The position numbers and the translations under genes were made by a program. Shown here piece after piece: positions 13,025-20,765 of a stretch of 25,481 nt of DNA; position 1 is the stretch's first letter, and every line of letters begins with the position of its first letter. The DNA is from Bacteroidota bacterium (lineage in GTDB: Bacteria; Bacteroidota; Bacteroidia; Chitinophagales; Chitinophagaceae): the NCBI GenBank assembly GCA_023392575.1, contig JAEVYV010000205.1:1-25481 (forward strand), given 5' to 3'. Below the pieces are notes generated by a model. The model did not search any database. It had not been told where the DNA came from and was given only the letters and a program-made list of their open reading frames with translations.

Positions 13025-13798
13025 ATGAGAATTGCACTCTTTAGCGACATACATGCAAACCTTCCCGCATTGGAAGCGTGTTTTAAAAGCATGGAAGAAC
13101 AAAAACCAGATGCCATTTATTGTTTGGGCGATTTGGTAGGATATAATATTTGGCCAAATGAAGTAATCAATGAAATAAGAAAAAGAGGCATTCCGACCAT
13201 TGCAGGTAACTATGATCAGGGTATTGGACTAATGAGTGATGAATGTGGCTGTGCATACAAAACAGAGCCAGAGAAAGACATGGGTAAAATTTCTATTTCA
13301 TACACAAACTCAATTGTAAAGCCAGACGAAAGGAAGTACTTAAGAACCTTGCCAGCACATATCAAAGTAGAGTTTCAATTGAACAATGACAAATTCAACC
13401 TTCTTTTAGTACATGGTAGCCCCAGGAAAATAAACGAATACCTTTTTGAAGACAGAGAAGAAAAGAGCTTGTTGAGAATTATGGAGCAAGCCGATGCAGA
13501 TGTGATGTGTTTTGGCCATACCCATAAACCTTACCATCGGGTACTTCCGACAGAACCCGAAGAAAGCCCTCATTTCCGTCATGCCATCAATATTGGCTCA
13601 GTAGGAAAACCCAAAGACGAAACTCCAAAAGGTTGTTATGTAATTCTAACGATCAATCAGGATAGCTCTATTGCTAATAAGGATGCTGTTCAGGTGGAAT
13701 TCATTCGCTTTGAATATGATGTTGAAAAGGCAGCCAAAGCCGTAGAAGACAGCCCTCTGCCAAATGAGTATACTGATATGCTGAGAAAGGGATATTAA
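13025..13798 (+). CDS. Calcineurin-like metallophosphoesterase (YfcE/MJ0936-type)
   Basis: All blocks of a two-metal phosphoesterase are present: FSDIHAN at the N-terminus, CLGDLVGY, GNYDQG, LLVHGSP and FGHTHKPY, followed by NIGSVGKP. The size of 257 residues fits the single-domain group acting on small phosphodiesters or phosphomonoesters. It is cytosolic. Phosphoesterases of this kind occur in ars operons of several phyla, where the substrate is not settled; a role in arsenate ester or organoarsenical handling is speculative. An unusual Cys pair (ECGCAYK, near residue 75) lies in the insertion after GNYD and could touch arsenite. Confidence 0.9.
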   Translation: MRIALFSDIHANLPALEACFKSMEEQKPDAIYCLGDLVGYNIWPNEVINEIRKRGIPTIAGNYDQGIGLMSDECGCAYKTEPEKDMGKISISYTNSIVKPDERKYLRTLPAHIKVEFQLNNDKFNLLLVHGSPRKINEYLFEDREEKSLLRIMEQADADVMCFGHTHKPYHRVLPTEPEESPHFRHAINIGSVGKPKDETPKGCYVILTINQDSSIANKDAVQVEFIRFEYDVEKAAKAVEDSPLPNEYTDMLRKGY

Positions 13799-13818
13799 TA
13801 AACCAAAAACCATAAACC

Positions 13819-14199
13819 ATGCAGATGCCAACTGATTATAAATATTCTAAAGAACACACCTGGCTGAAACTTTTGGATGGAACAGAAGCTTTGGTAGGTA
13901 TTACTGAATTTGCACAATCTGAATTAGGAGAGATTGTGTATGTTGATTTACCTGCCGTTGGGAAACAATTCAAACAAGATGAAGTGTTTGGATCTGTTGA
14001 AGCCGTGAAAACAACGTCGGATTTGTTTATGCCGGTAAGTGGGGAAATTATTGAGGTAAATACAGCTTTAAAAGATAACGCATCTTTGGTTAATTCAGCA
14101 TCATTTACCGATGGTTGGATGATTAAAATTAAACTGTTTGACGGTTCTAAAACAGATGCGTTATTAGATGCGAAGGCATATCAAAGTCTAGTAAAATAA
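13819..14199 (+). CDS. gcvH: Glycine cleavage system H-like lipoyl carrier protein
   Basis: The 126-residue product is a full-length H protein: KYSKEHTWLKL at the start, VGITEFAQSELGEIVYVDLP, and the lipoylation site SVEAVKTTSDLFMPVSGEI with Lys64 at the same position as in E. coli GcvH. It carries the aminomethyl group on lipoyl-lysine between the P, T and L proteins, or serves in lipoate transfer. None of gcvT, gcvP or lpd is near. It follows the phosphoesterase by 20 bases as the last gene of the arsenic operon. Since arsenite binds lipoyl dithiols, it could replace or spare the housekeeping copy under stress; that is a hypothesis. Confidence 0.93.
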   Translation: MQMPTDYKYSKEHTWLKLLDGTEALVGITEFAQSELGEIVYVDLPAVGKQFKQDEVFGSVEAVKTTSDLFMPVSGEIIEVNTALKDNASLVNSASFTDGWMIKIKLFDGSKTDALLDAKAYQSLVK

Positions 14200-14268
14200 T
14201 CAGCTTTAGTATCCTAAATATGAGAGAGTCTCAGAATAATTAAAAATAGTCTTTGGAGGCCTAGATTA

Positions 14269-15840
14269 TTACGGTGACATAGGCATTATTACCTGAAGTT
14301 CACATCCATTACCCAAACTCGATCTAATTTGTACATCGCCGTTGAACATTTTTACCCGGCTAATTATATTGGTAATACCGGCTCCCGTTCTTTTAGCGGA
14401 AGCATTGAATCCTACTCCATCATCTTTAATGGATAGTTCAACCGTTTTATCTTTTTGCTCTATAGTCATTTCAACGATATTTGCATTGGCGTGTTTTAAA
14501 ACGTTGCTTAATTGTTCTTGTGCAATTCTATAGAGGGCCAGACTTTGATCAATATTTAATGAAGAGTGAAAATTGACAGGTTTAAAGTTTACCTGCAGCC
14601 CATTTGCATCGGAAATCATTTCTGCTAAAGCAGAAAGAGAATCAATTAACGACCCGGTTCTCAGTGTTGGAGCAGATAAATGGTGAGAAAGGCTTCTAAT
14701 TTCATTAATGCTCAAGATAATTAGGTCCATACTCTTCGCTACGAAACTTTCTGTAGCTTCTTTATTTGAAAGCGCTACTTCCAAATAGAGTTTTGTAGTG
14801 GTTAATAGCTGATTTACATTATCGTGCAGTTCACGTCCAATCAACTCACGCTCTCTTTCCTGGGCAGTAACTACCTGTTTCGCTATTTGTTGTTGGTAGT
14901 GCTTTTGCCTTTTTACATACAAATACACAAATAGGGAAAACAGGACAATCAGTAAACTAATGATGATTGTTGAAATTCGGTTATGTTTCAGTCGTACAAA
15001 ATAGTCATGAAGTATATCTTGTTCTGCAGTTCCAACTGTAGCAATCACTGGAAAGTTTTTCAACTGGCGATACGAAAACCATGTAGGTATGCCACGGATC
15101 GCATCCCTGGCATAATAAAAACTGTCCTGGGCCTTTCGCAAGTGCTGAAAAAGTGGGCTTTTGCTGATATTTTCACCGCTACTTTCAATGTCTCCAGTTC
15201 GGCGGGCATACGTTGTGCCGTCAGGTGCTATAAGCGAAATAATATCATGCGGGCGAAGGTTTGCCTGTGCATAAAACGAAGTAAAGGTCGAAGGTTCCAG
15301 TTGTACGGCCACCACTCCTGCAAATTTCCCATTTTGAGTAACTCGCCGGCTAATGACGATGACCGGTTTACCAATCGATCTTGAAACAATCGGCTTATTG
15401 ACATAAACTATATCTGTGTCATGCGCCTTGTGAAAACGAAAGAAATCGCGGTCACGTACATTTATTTCAACTGGAGTATTGAAATGAAGATTTAATTTAG
15501 TAATTAGTCCGTTTGTATCAATGATTGCTGCGCCCTTTATAAAGTCTTTGTTAACTGCATTCTCGTACAAGAGCTTTCCAATGTCTGTATTGTTGCCAGT
15601 GCGTAAGTATTCCGTTTTAAGTAATACTAATATAGCGTCAGCTATGTGAATGGTGCGAATGGCAGACTGCTCAAGAGCGATAGCAAGATTACTGTTTCGC
15701 TGGATGGCAGATTGTATGGTTTCTTGTTTATCTTGCGATTGTCTCTTCATGAAATTTAACCAAACCAAAATAATAAGAAAAATAGTTGCTACAGGCAGGG
15801 CAACGGACTTTTTCAACCTTTCTAAATTGAGTCGCTTCAT
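14269..15840 (-). CDS. Cache-domain sensor histidine kinase (HisKA_3/NarL type)
   Basis: A transmembrane helix (about 13-30) is followed by an extracytoplasmic dCache-like sensor region (about 35-285, with RDRDFFRFHK and KPVIVISRRV typical of this fold), a second helix (about 289-309), the dimerisation helix ERERELIGRELHDNVNQLL with phosphoacceptor His339, and a HATPase domain with the N box QEQLSNVLKHANA and DDGVGF. The 523-residue protein should sense a small molecule outside the inner membrane and phosphorylate a LuxR-type response regulator. No such regulator is encoded in the window, so it is an orphan here. It ends convergent with gcvH and follows the large surface protein gene by 67 bases on the same strand. 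Confidence 0.93.
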   Translation of the reverse strand: MKRLNLERLKKSVALPVATIFLIILVWLNFMKRQSQDKQETIQSAIQRNSNLAIALEQSAIRTIHIADAILVLLKTEYLRTGNNTDIGKLLYENAVNKDFIKGAAIIDTNGLITKLNLHFNTPVEINVRDRDFFRFHKAHDTDIVYVNKPIVSRSIGKPVIVISRRVTQNGKFAGVVAVQLEPSTFTSFYAQANLRPHDIISLIAPDGTTYARRTGDIESSGENISKSPLFQHLRKAQDSFYYARDAIRGIPTWFSYRQLKNFPVIATVGTAEQDILHDYFVRLKHNRISTIIISLLIVLFSLFVYLYVKRQKHYQQQIAKQVVTAQERERELIGRELHDNVNQLLTTTKLYLEVALSNKEATESFVAKSMDLIILSINEIRSLSHHLSAPTLRTGSLIDSLSALAEMISDANGLQVNFKPVNFHSSLNIDQSLALYRIAQEQLSNVLKHANANIVEMTIEQKDKTVELSIKDDGVGFNASAKRTGAGITNIISRVKMFNGDVQIRSSLGNGCELQVIMPMSP

Positions 15841-15907
15841 AATTCTTTAATCACCTTATTAATAATTTAAAAATCGGTTTCTTTTTTTTCAGCAGTATGA
15901 CATAGTT

Positions 15908-18900
15908 CTACCATCCAGGTAAAAAATTCAATCCAAACGATGCGTTCCGGAATCCACCGTTCTGCCATGGAATTGCGTAATAGGGTTCCAGTATGATATA
16001 ACCAAACAGGTTTATTCGAAGTGATATACCGCTGCTGGCTATTACTTTTGATCTTTTACTTATTGTCCCTGTCCAACCCCATGCAGTACCGGCATCGGTA
16101 AATATCGAAAGCTCAGTAAACAATGTTCTTGATTTGATGGCAGACAATCTTTCGGGACCGGTAAAAGGAAAACGAATTTCAGCGTTGGCTATATAGGTTT
16201 TACTTCCCATGAGTTCAGTGATGGAAAGTGAATTTTTGGTTGTCCAATTGAAATCATTCCCGTTATAGCCTCTTATCAGCCAGGGATATCCGATGTATTG
16301 CGGCGGCAGGTTACCATTCCGTACATCTTTTCCAAATTGTCCGTAAAACATATTCCTGGTGGCCAGCGAAAAAGGAGATAAACGGAAATATCGCCGGTAA
16401 TCAATGAGCAATTGCTGTGCATTGATCCTACCGAAGTATTTTCCGGCTTCAACACGGAACCGATGACCGGTTAAAGGAGAAGTTAGTCCAAACTGCGAAT
16501 TATCGCCTACCCAGGCCGCATACAAATTACCGGTACTGAAGCCATTGCCTGCAGGCAGATCTTTTTTATGTTTATATCCCACGGGGAAGCCCAGGCTGTC
16601 ATAATATTCTGTAAACCTTTCATGATTTCTATAATAAAAGGAATAAGAACCACCCAGTTCAACCCTGCGGGTCTGTGATAATGGATAGGCCATAAGCACA
16701 GAAATCTGATCCTCAAAAGTTCTCAAAATATCCGTGTTATAAGTCAGCAGTTCGGTCTTTCCGGCTTCTGTGTTCACAGAATCGAATCCCATCCATTGAT
16801 AGCCGGAATAATAGGGAATATGGGAATAACCAACGCCCCAATTCATTCTTTTCTTTTGATTGTAATACACAAATTGTCCAGCCACGTCGATCAACTGGCC
16901 ATTGAGCGACAAGGCACTAAATAATTGGTGATGGCCCAGCATATCACTGAACATGCCATTTACTCCACCCGCAAGCCCGGTACCATACCTGTTGGTATTC
17001 ACACCTGCCCCGGTATTACTGAGATAGTCCAGCTGAAGGCGCGGACGGTAGGCCCTCGCTTTCACCGAGCTGTCTGGAATTGGTTCGTAACTACTGGTCA
17101 GCAGGTGTTGAACAATGCTGCCGGTCCGGCCGGCAGGCGGTAACTGGGCTGCAGCAGAATTCTTTTCCTCCCTATCCACGGGAATGGACAACAGGTTGTT
17201 CAATTTTTCCCTGTAAATGACATAGTCATTATTAAAGTAAAATGAATATACAATGTTGCCCGTTCCGGAAATGCTTAGTGCAGGAGCATTCGCTGTAATG
17301 CCAGTAATTCCTGTAAACAGGCGGGTATGCTGAGCATGCTGGCCATTATTCAGATTGTAAGAATATAAATTGCGGAAACCCTCCCTGTCGGAAAGAAAAT
17401 AGATGATACTGTCGTTGGCAAAAACAGGATTCAGATTTTTTGCATTGGCAAAAAGATCAATCACTCGGATGTTTCCTGAATTAACATGGAGCAAGGCAAG
17501 ATGATAACCCTTAGAAGGGGTGATTGCTGATGTGTGGGAAAAGCCCCGGTCGGTAGCAAACACTATCCATTCGCCATTGGGAGAAAACGACGGCTGCAAA
17601 TCCGAATAGCTGCCCCTGGTGAGTGGAGACAATGTACCCGACTGCAGGTGATAAGCATATAGGTTGCTCCGGCCGTCCTTTTGACCGGTAATCACTATAT
17701 AATTTCCATCCGGAGACCAGACAGGATTGCTGAACCCATCCAATTCAGGTATATCGATTATCCTGTTCTTCTTTCTGTTCAATCGGTCTGCAATAATAAG
17801 TTGGTTATGCCCTTTGCCATAGGCTGTAAATGCAATTGCATTATTATCCGGTGACCAGGCTATTGCAGATTCATAAGAATTGTAGTTATCAATACGAGAA
17901 TCAAAACGGTCAGTGGTAACTTTTCTTATTATTTTTCCGCTGGCTGCATCTGCTATACAAAGCGTTAAAGTAAAAATATCCTTTTCAGTCCAAAATGCTA
18001 TCCATCTGCCGTCGGCACTTATGGAGGGAACAATATTCATTCTTCCCGCATTGGTTTTATCCAGTAGCCGGCTGCCTGTTGCAACTAATTCTGTACCGGC
18101 CTTATACTTGGCATAACTTGTTCTTATACTCTCCTTCCAGTTGGCCGATAAAGTTTTTTCATCCGTACCTAATACAAGTTCTATAGCCTCTTTGTAACCT
18201 AATCGGGCTGTTTCGATAAATAAAGGACGAATGATAGTATCTCCCCAAATGCCGGTAACATATGCCCAGAAAGCCTGTCCCCAGCGATAGGGAAAATACT
18301 GGTCAGGTTTCTGGGTAAGGTCCTTTATTGAGGGTAATCTATCATTCGCCACAGCATCCCGCAACCATAAAGCAGTGTGTGGATCTATGCTTCCTACTGA
18401 CAGATACTCGGCCATTCCTTCTACCATCCAGAGGGGCAGGTTGTTGATACCATTCAAAAACGAAAGTGAATCGTTGCTTTTTAACATCTGGTATTGAAAG
18501 GCATGCGCCAATTCATGCCCTAATACATGGTCTGTTTGCCCCGCAGATTCCATTAACGGCATCACCACCCTGTTTTTCAGCGCTTCTGTAACTCCACCGG
18601 TGCCTACGTCAATCAATCCGGGTATGGCCTGTGTTTGCTGAAAATGTCCATGGGCATTATATATAATCACCGGATTTCGGTGGTGAAAAGTGTCTCTTAA
18701 TAAAGATTCATACTTTTTATACCATTTCTCAGTCCTTTGCGCCAGGCTTTTTTGAACGGCCGTATCGGCCAGGTAAGTGTATATATCGAAATGAGGGGTT
18801 TGGAGTATTTTAAAGTTAAATTGGTTATAGTTAACCTTATTGCGGCCAAAATACTGTCCCCATGCCTTGCCGGCTAAAAGGAATATAGTCAACAATAATA

Positions 18901-18943
18901 TAGCCCCGATCACTTTTTGCGAATAAGCAAGAAAGGCTTTCAT
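15908..18943 (-). CDS. Exported metallopeptidase, TolB-like propeller and outer-membrane barrel protein (1011 aa)
   Basis: A signal peptide (about 1-29, hydrophobic core AILLLTIFLLAG) precedes a gluzincin peptidase-MA-like domain with HELAH (143-147) and the downstream WMVEGMAEY holding the third zinc ligand Glu175. Residues about 290-570 form a PD40/WD40-like propeller with repeated blades of the form SPDGxxIVxxS (SADGRWIAF, SPDNNAIAF, SPDGNYIVI, SPNGEWIVF). From about 625 the sequence has alternating strands ending in a Phe/Trp-rich terminus, as in surface-antigen (D15/BamA-like) barrels. The whole should sit in the outer membrane with the peptidase and propeller in the periplasm. Substrate unknown. 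An imperfect -7 element (CATATTTG, 19007-19014) lies upstream. The catalytic residues look intact. Confidence 0.88.
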   Translation of the reverse strand: MKAFLAYSQKVIGAILLLTIFLLAGKAWGQYFGRNKVNYNQFNFKILQTPHFDIYTYLADTAVQKSLAQRTEKWYKKYESLLRDTFHHRNPVIIYNAHGHFQQTQAIPGLIDVGTGGVTEALKNRVVMPLMESAGQTDHVLGHELAHAFQYQMLKSNDSLSFLNGINNLPLWMVEGMAEYLSVGSIDPHTALWLRDAVANDRLPSIKDLTQKPDQYFPYRWGQAFWAYVTGIWGDTIIRPLFIETARLGYKEAIELVLGTDEKTLSANWKESIRTSYAKYKAGTELVATGSRLLDKTNAGRMNIVPSISADGRWIAFWTEKDIFTLTLCIADAASGKIIRKVTTDRFDSRIDNYNSYESAIAWSPDNNAIAFTAYGKGHNQLIIADRLNRKKNRIIDIPELDGFSNPVWSPDGNYIVITGQKDGRSNLYAYHLQSGTLSPLTRGSYSDLQPSFSPNGEWIVFATDRGFSHTSAITPSKGYHLALLHVNSGNIRVIDLFANAKNLNPVFANDSIIYFLSDREGFRNLYSYNLNNGQHAQHTRLFTGITGITANAPALSISGTGNIVYSFYFNNDYVIYREKLNNLLSIPVDREEKNSAAAQLPPAGRTGSIVQHLLTSSYEPIPDSSVKARAYRPRLQLDYLSNTGAGVNTNRYGTGLAGGVNGMFSDMLGHHQLFSALSLNGQLIDVAGQFVYYNQKKRMNWGVGYSHIPYYSGYQWMGFDSVNTEAGKTELLTYNTDILRTFEDQISVLMAYPLSQTRRVELGGSYSFYYRNHERFTEYYDSLGFPVGYKHKKDLPAGNGFSTGNLYAAWVGDNSQFGLTSPLTGHRFRVEAGKYFGRINAQQLLIDYRRYFRLSPFSLATRNMFYGQFGKDVRNGNLPPQYIGYPWLIRGYNGNDFNWTTKNSLSITELMGSKTYIANAEIRFPFTGPERLSAIKSRTLFTELSIFTDAGTAWGWTGTISKRSKVIASSGISLRINLFGYIILEPYYAIPWQNGGFRNASFGLNFLPGW

Positions 18944-19006
18944 AAAAATTTACTTTTTTGATTTTATGACCGGCCTCACAAAGCTCCTGCCGTAGGGAAA
19001 AGACTG

Positions 19007-19014
19007 CAAATATG
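19007..19014 (-). promoter_or_regulatory. Candidate -7 element of the large surface-protein gene
   Basis: CATATTTG on the minus strand differs from TAnnTTTG by one base and lies about 64 bases before the start codon. The 220 bases between this gene and the small membrane gene at 19164 hold no other feature I can support. Confidence 0.3.
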
Positions 19015-19163
19015 TCATTATTTAAAAATTTAGTTAGTTAATATTTACACATTTTCTGATCAATTTAAGGACAAGCTCAGACTAATTGTCATATTTAATG
19101 ATTTTGAACATAGTTTGTAGCTTGTCAGTTTCAAAACTGAAAAAATTAATTTTTCATCCATTA

Positions 19164-19370
19164 ATGCAGACAAATCAGGTGACATATAAAATATTAATTG
19201 AATATTGGTTATCCTTTATAGGCGTTCTTTTTTATTCAGTTGTATTTGCATTGATGATATTGACAGGAATGTTGTTGATGCCTTTGATAATAATTACAGT
19301 GGCAATCCGGGCCATTATTGAAATCTACAGGTGGAAGAGGATGGAGAAGGAATGGCGAAAAGCAACATGA
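19164..19370 (+). CDS. Small membrane protein ahead of the stress cluster (68 aa)
   Basis: The frame is open from a TTG at 19086, but ATG 19164 gives a compact protein: a polar start, two close hydrophobic helices (about 13-34 and 36-52, including LMILTGMLLMPLIIITVAI) and a basic end (RWKRMEKEWRKAT). ATG 19098 is a possible longer start. No family is recognised. It is 214 bases upstream of the first Hsp20 gene on the same strand and may or may not belong to that operon. Confidence 0.55.
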   Translation: MQTNQVTYKILIEYWLSFIGVLFYSVVFALMILTGMLLMPLIIITVAIRAIIEIYRWKRMEKEWRKAT

Positions 19371-19470
19371 AAATCAGTTTATCATCTTTATGAAGCAAAA
19401 AAATAATTACATTTAATGCAAAGGATTTTTATGTATTTGCAGAAAGGCGGTATGGATATTTAACCATTAA

Positions 19471-19499
19471 TTGCCTTGTTACCTTCAATACTTCCTTTG
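19471..19499 (+). promoter_or_regulatory. Weak candidate promoter of the stress operon
   Basis: TTG at 19471-19473 and TTCCTTTG at 19492-19499 are 18 bases apart, close to the Bacteroidota arrangement TTTG-N(17-23)-TAnnTTTG with one mismatch in each element. Transcription would start near 19506, leaving a leader of about 80 bases that contains the hairpin set at 19513-19540. Confidence 0.35.
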
Positions 19500-19512
19500 C
19501 ATTCAATTGCCG

Positions 19513-19540
19513 TACCTCCGGAAATCAGGTAGACGTACCT
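19513..19540 (+). promoter_or_regulatory. Alternative hairpins in the hsp20 leader
   Basis: TACCT (19513-19517), AGGTA (19527-19531) and TACCT (19536-19540) allow two mutually exclusive 5-pair hairpins with loops of 9 and 4 bases. Located in the presumed 5' leader of the first sHsp gene, this could be a simple RNA switch or thermosensor, or a protein-binding dyad at the DNA level (AGGTA-GACG-TACCT). Confidence 0.35.
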
Positions 19541-19584
19541 GTAGCTTAAGCAAATGTTGATTTTTTAATTTAAAAACATACAAC

Positions 19585-20025
19585 ATGGCACTCATTAAAA
19601 CAAACTATCCGGTTATTAGCAGTTGGCTTGAAGATTTCTTTGGTGGAGATTGGGCAGACTGGAGGTCTCAAAACTATTCTGCCTCCAACACCACACTTCC
19701 GAAAGTCAACATCACTGAAAACGACACAGCCTTTACGATTGAAATGGCAGCTCCGGGATTAAAAAAAGATGACTTTAAAATTCAGCTAAATAACAATCTG
19801 CTTACCATTTCTTCAGAAAAAAAAGAAGAAAAGAAGGATGAAGGTACCAAGCCTTACACTCGGCAGGAGTTTTCCTATCAAGCATTTACCCGGTCTTTTA
19901 CATTACCTGAAAGTGCAAATGGGGAGAAAATCAGTGCCGCGTACCAAGACGGAATTCTTACCGTAACCATCCCCAAAAAGGAAGAAGCTAAACCGCAAAA
20001 ACCAAAGGAAATAGCTATATCCTAA
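19585..20025 (+). CDS. Small heat-shock protein, Hsp20 family (first copy)
   Basis: An ATP-independent holdase of 146 residues that binds unfolding proteins in the cytosol. The alpha-crystallin domain spans about 38-135 with PKVNITENDTAFTIEMAAPG, the strand LLTISSEKKEE, and the signature YQDGILTVTIPKK. The tail ends in EIAIS, providing the I-x-I motif used in oligomer assembly. The N-terminal region is short with aromatic residues (WLEDFFGGDWADW). It is the first gene of the stress operon and is followed by a terminator-like hairpin, so it may be made in excess over the next genes. Confidence 0.95.
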   Translation: MALIKTNYPVISSWLEDFFGGDWADWRSQNYSASNTTLPKVNITENDTAFTIEMAAPGLKKDDFKIQLNNNLLTISSEKKEEKKDEGTKPYTRQEFSYQAFTRSFTLPESANGEKISAAYQDGILTVTIPKKEEAKPQKPKEIAIS

Positions 20026-20046
20026 GCGCAAATTCATAAAAAATAG

Positions 20047-20070
20047 GGCAGCCATGTGCTGCCATTTTTT
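20047..20070 (+). terminator. Rho-independent terminator (or attenuator) between the two hsp20 genes
   Basis: GGCAGC, loop CATGT, GCTGCC, then A and six T. The stem is perfect and GC-rich, 21 bases after the stop of the first Hsp20 gene. The second Hsp20 gene starts only 19 bases later, with no room for an ordinary promoter, so readthrough or partial termination is likely. Confidence 0.8.
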
Positions 20071-20088
20071 ACTACAAAAATCAAAACT

Positions 20089-20526
20089 ATGGACTTATTT
20101 AAATGGATTAAAAATCTGAAACCGAAATTTCCGAATTTGCTTGAAAAATTTTGGGGCAAAAAAATAGATGACCATGCAACTGGGGATGAAGTGATTTCCA
20201 CCGTTCCTCAGATCAATATTAAGGATACGGGCAAGCAGTATGAAGTAAACGTAGCGGCGCCGGGATTTGATAAGAAGGATATAAAATTAGAGGTCAAGGA
20301 TAATTGCCTCATCATTTCATCGGAAAAGCAATACGAAACAGAGGAAAATGAAGGACTGTGGATGCGTAAAGAGTATGGCTATGCATCCTTTCAGCGCATG
20401 TTCGAGTTGCCTGAAGATACAGATGGTAATAACATCGATGCCAGCTTGAAAGACGGCATTTTAAAAATCAGATTAGCCAAGCGAAAAGGAAAAGAAGTAA
20501 CCAAAAAATTCATCGATGTGAAATAA
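20089..20526 (+). CDS. Small heat-shock protein, Hsp20 family (second copy)
   Basis: The product is 145 residues from ATG 20089; the open frame from 20056 runs through the terminator stem and is not the real start. The alpha-crystallin domain lies at about 38-135, with PQINIKDTGKQYEVNVAAPG, LIISSEKQYE and the signature LKDGILKIRLAKR. It lacks a clear I-x-I, ending in KKFIDVK, where I-x-V could serve. It differs clearly from the first copy in the N-terminus (MDLFKWIKNLKPKF), so the pair may form mixed or separate oligomers with different clients. Confidence 0.95.
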   Translation: MDLFKWIKNLKPKFPNLLEKFWGKKIDDHATGDEVISTVPQINIKDTGKQYEVNVAAPGFDKKDIKLEVKDNCLIISSEKQYETEENEGLWMRKEYGYASFQRMFELPEDTDGNNIDASLKDGILKIRLAKRKGKEVTKKFIDVK

Positions 20527-20765
20527 AAATAATTAGTAGGGCTTATCCATACTCATCGGTAAGGCTGAGCAAAGTCATACCTAATGGTGAGATAATGATT
20601 GTGCTTTGCACACTATTTAATAAAGAAAAATTGAGGGGTACTCAGATTAATTAGAACTGTGCAATTTCAGCGATAGTTTTTCAGCCAAATGACTGAATAT
20701 TCATAAAAGGTGATTAGGTTTTAAAATAAATAGGCATTTTAATAAGGAGTTTCAATAAAGCGCAG

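Noticed and set aside
19086..19163. Extended N-terminus of the small membrane protein from TTG 19086
   Set aside because: Weak start codon; the ATG at 19164 gives a compact membrane protein. The ATG at 19098 cannot be excluded.
20056..20088. Longer start for the second Hsp20
   Set aside because: It would be translated from inside the terminator stem; the later ATG gives the normal N-terminus.
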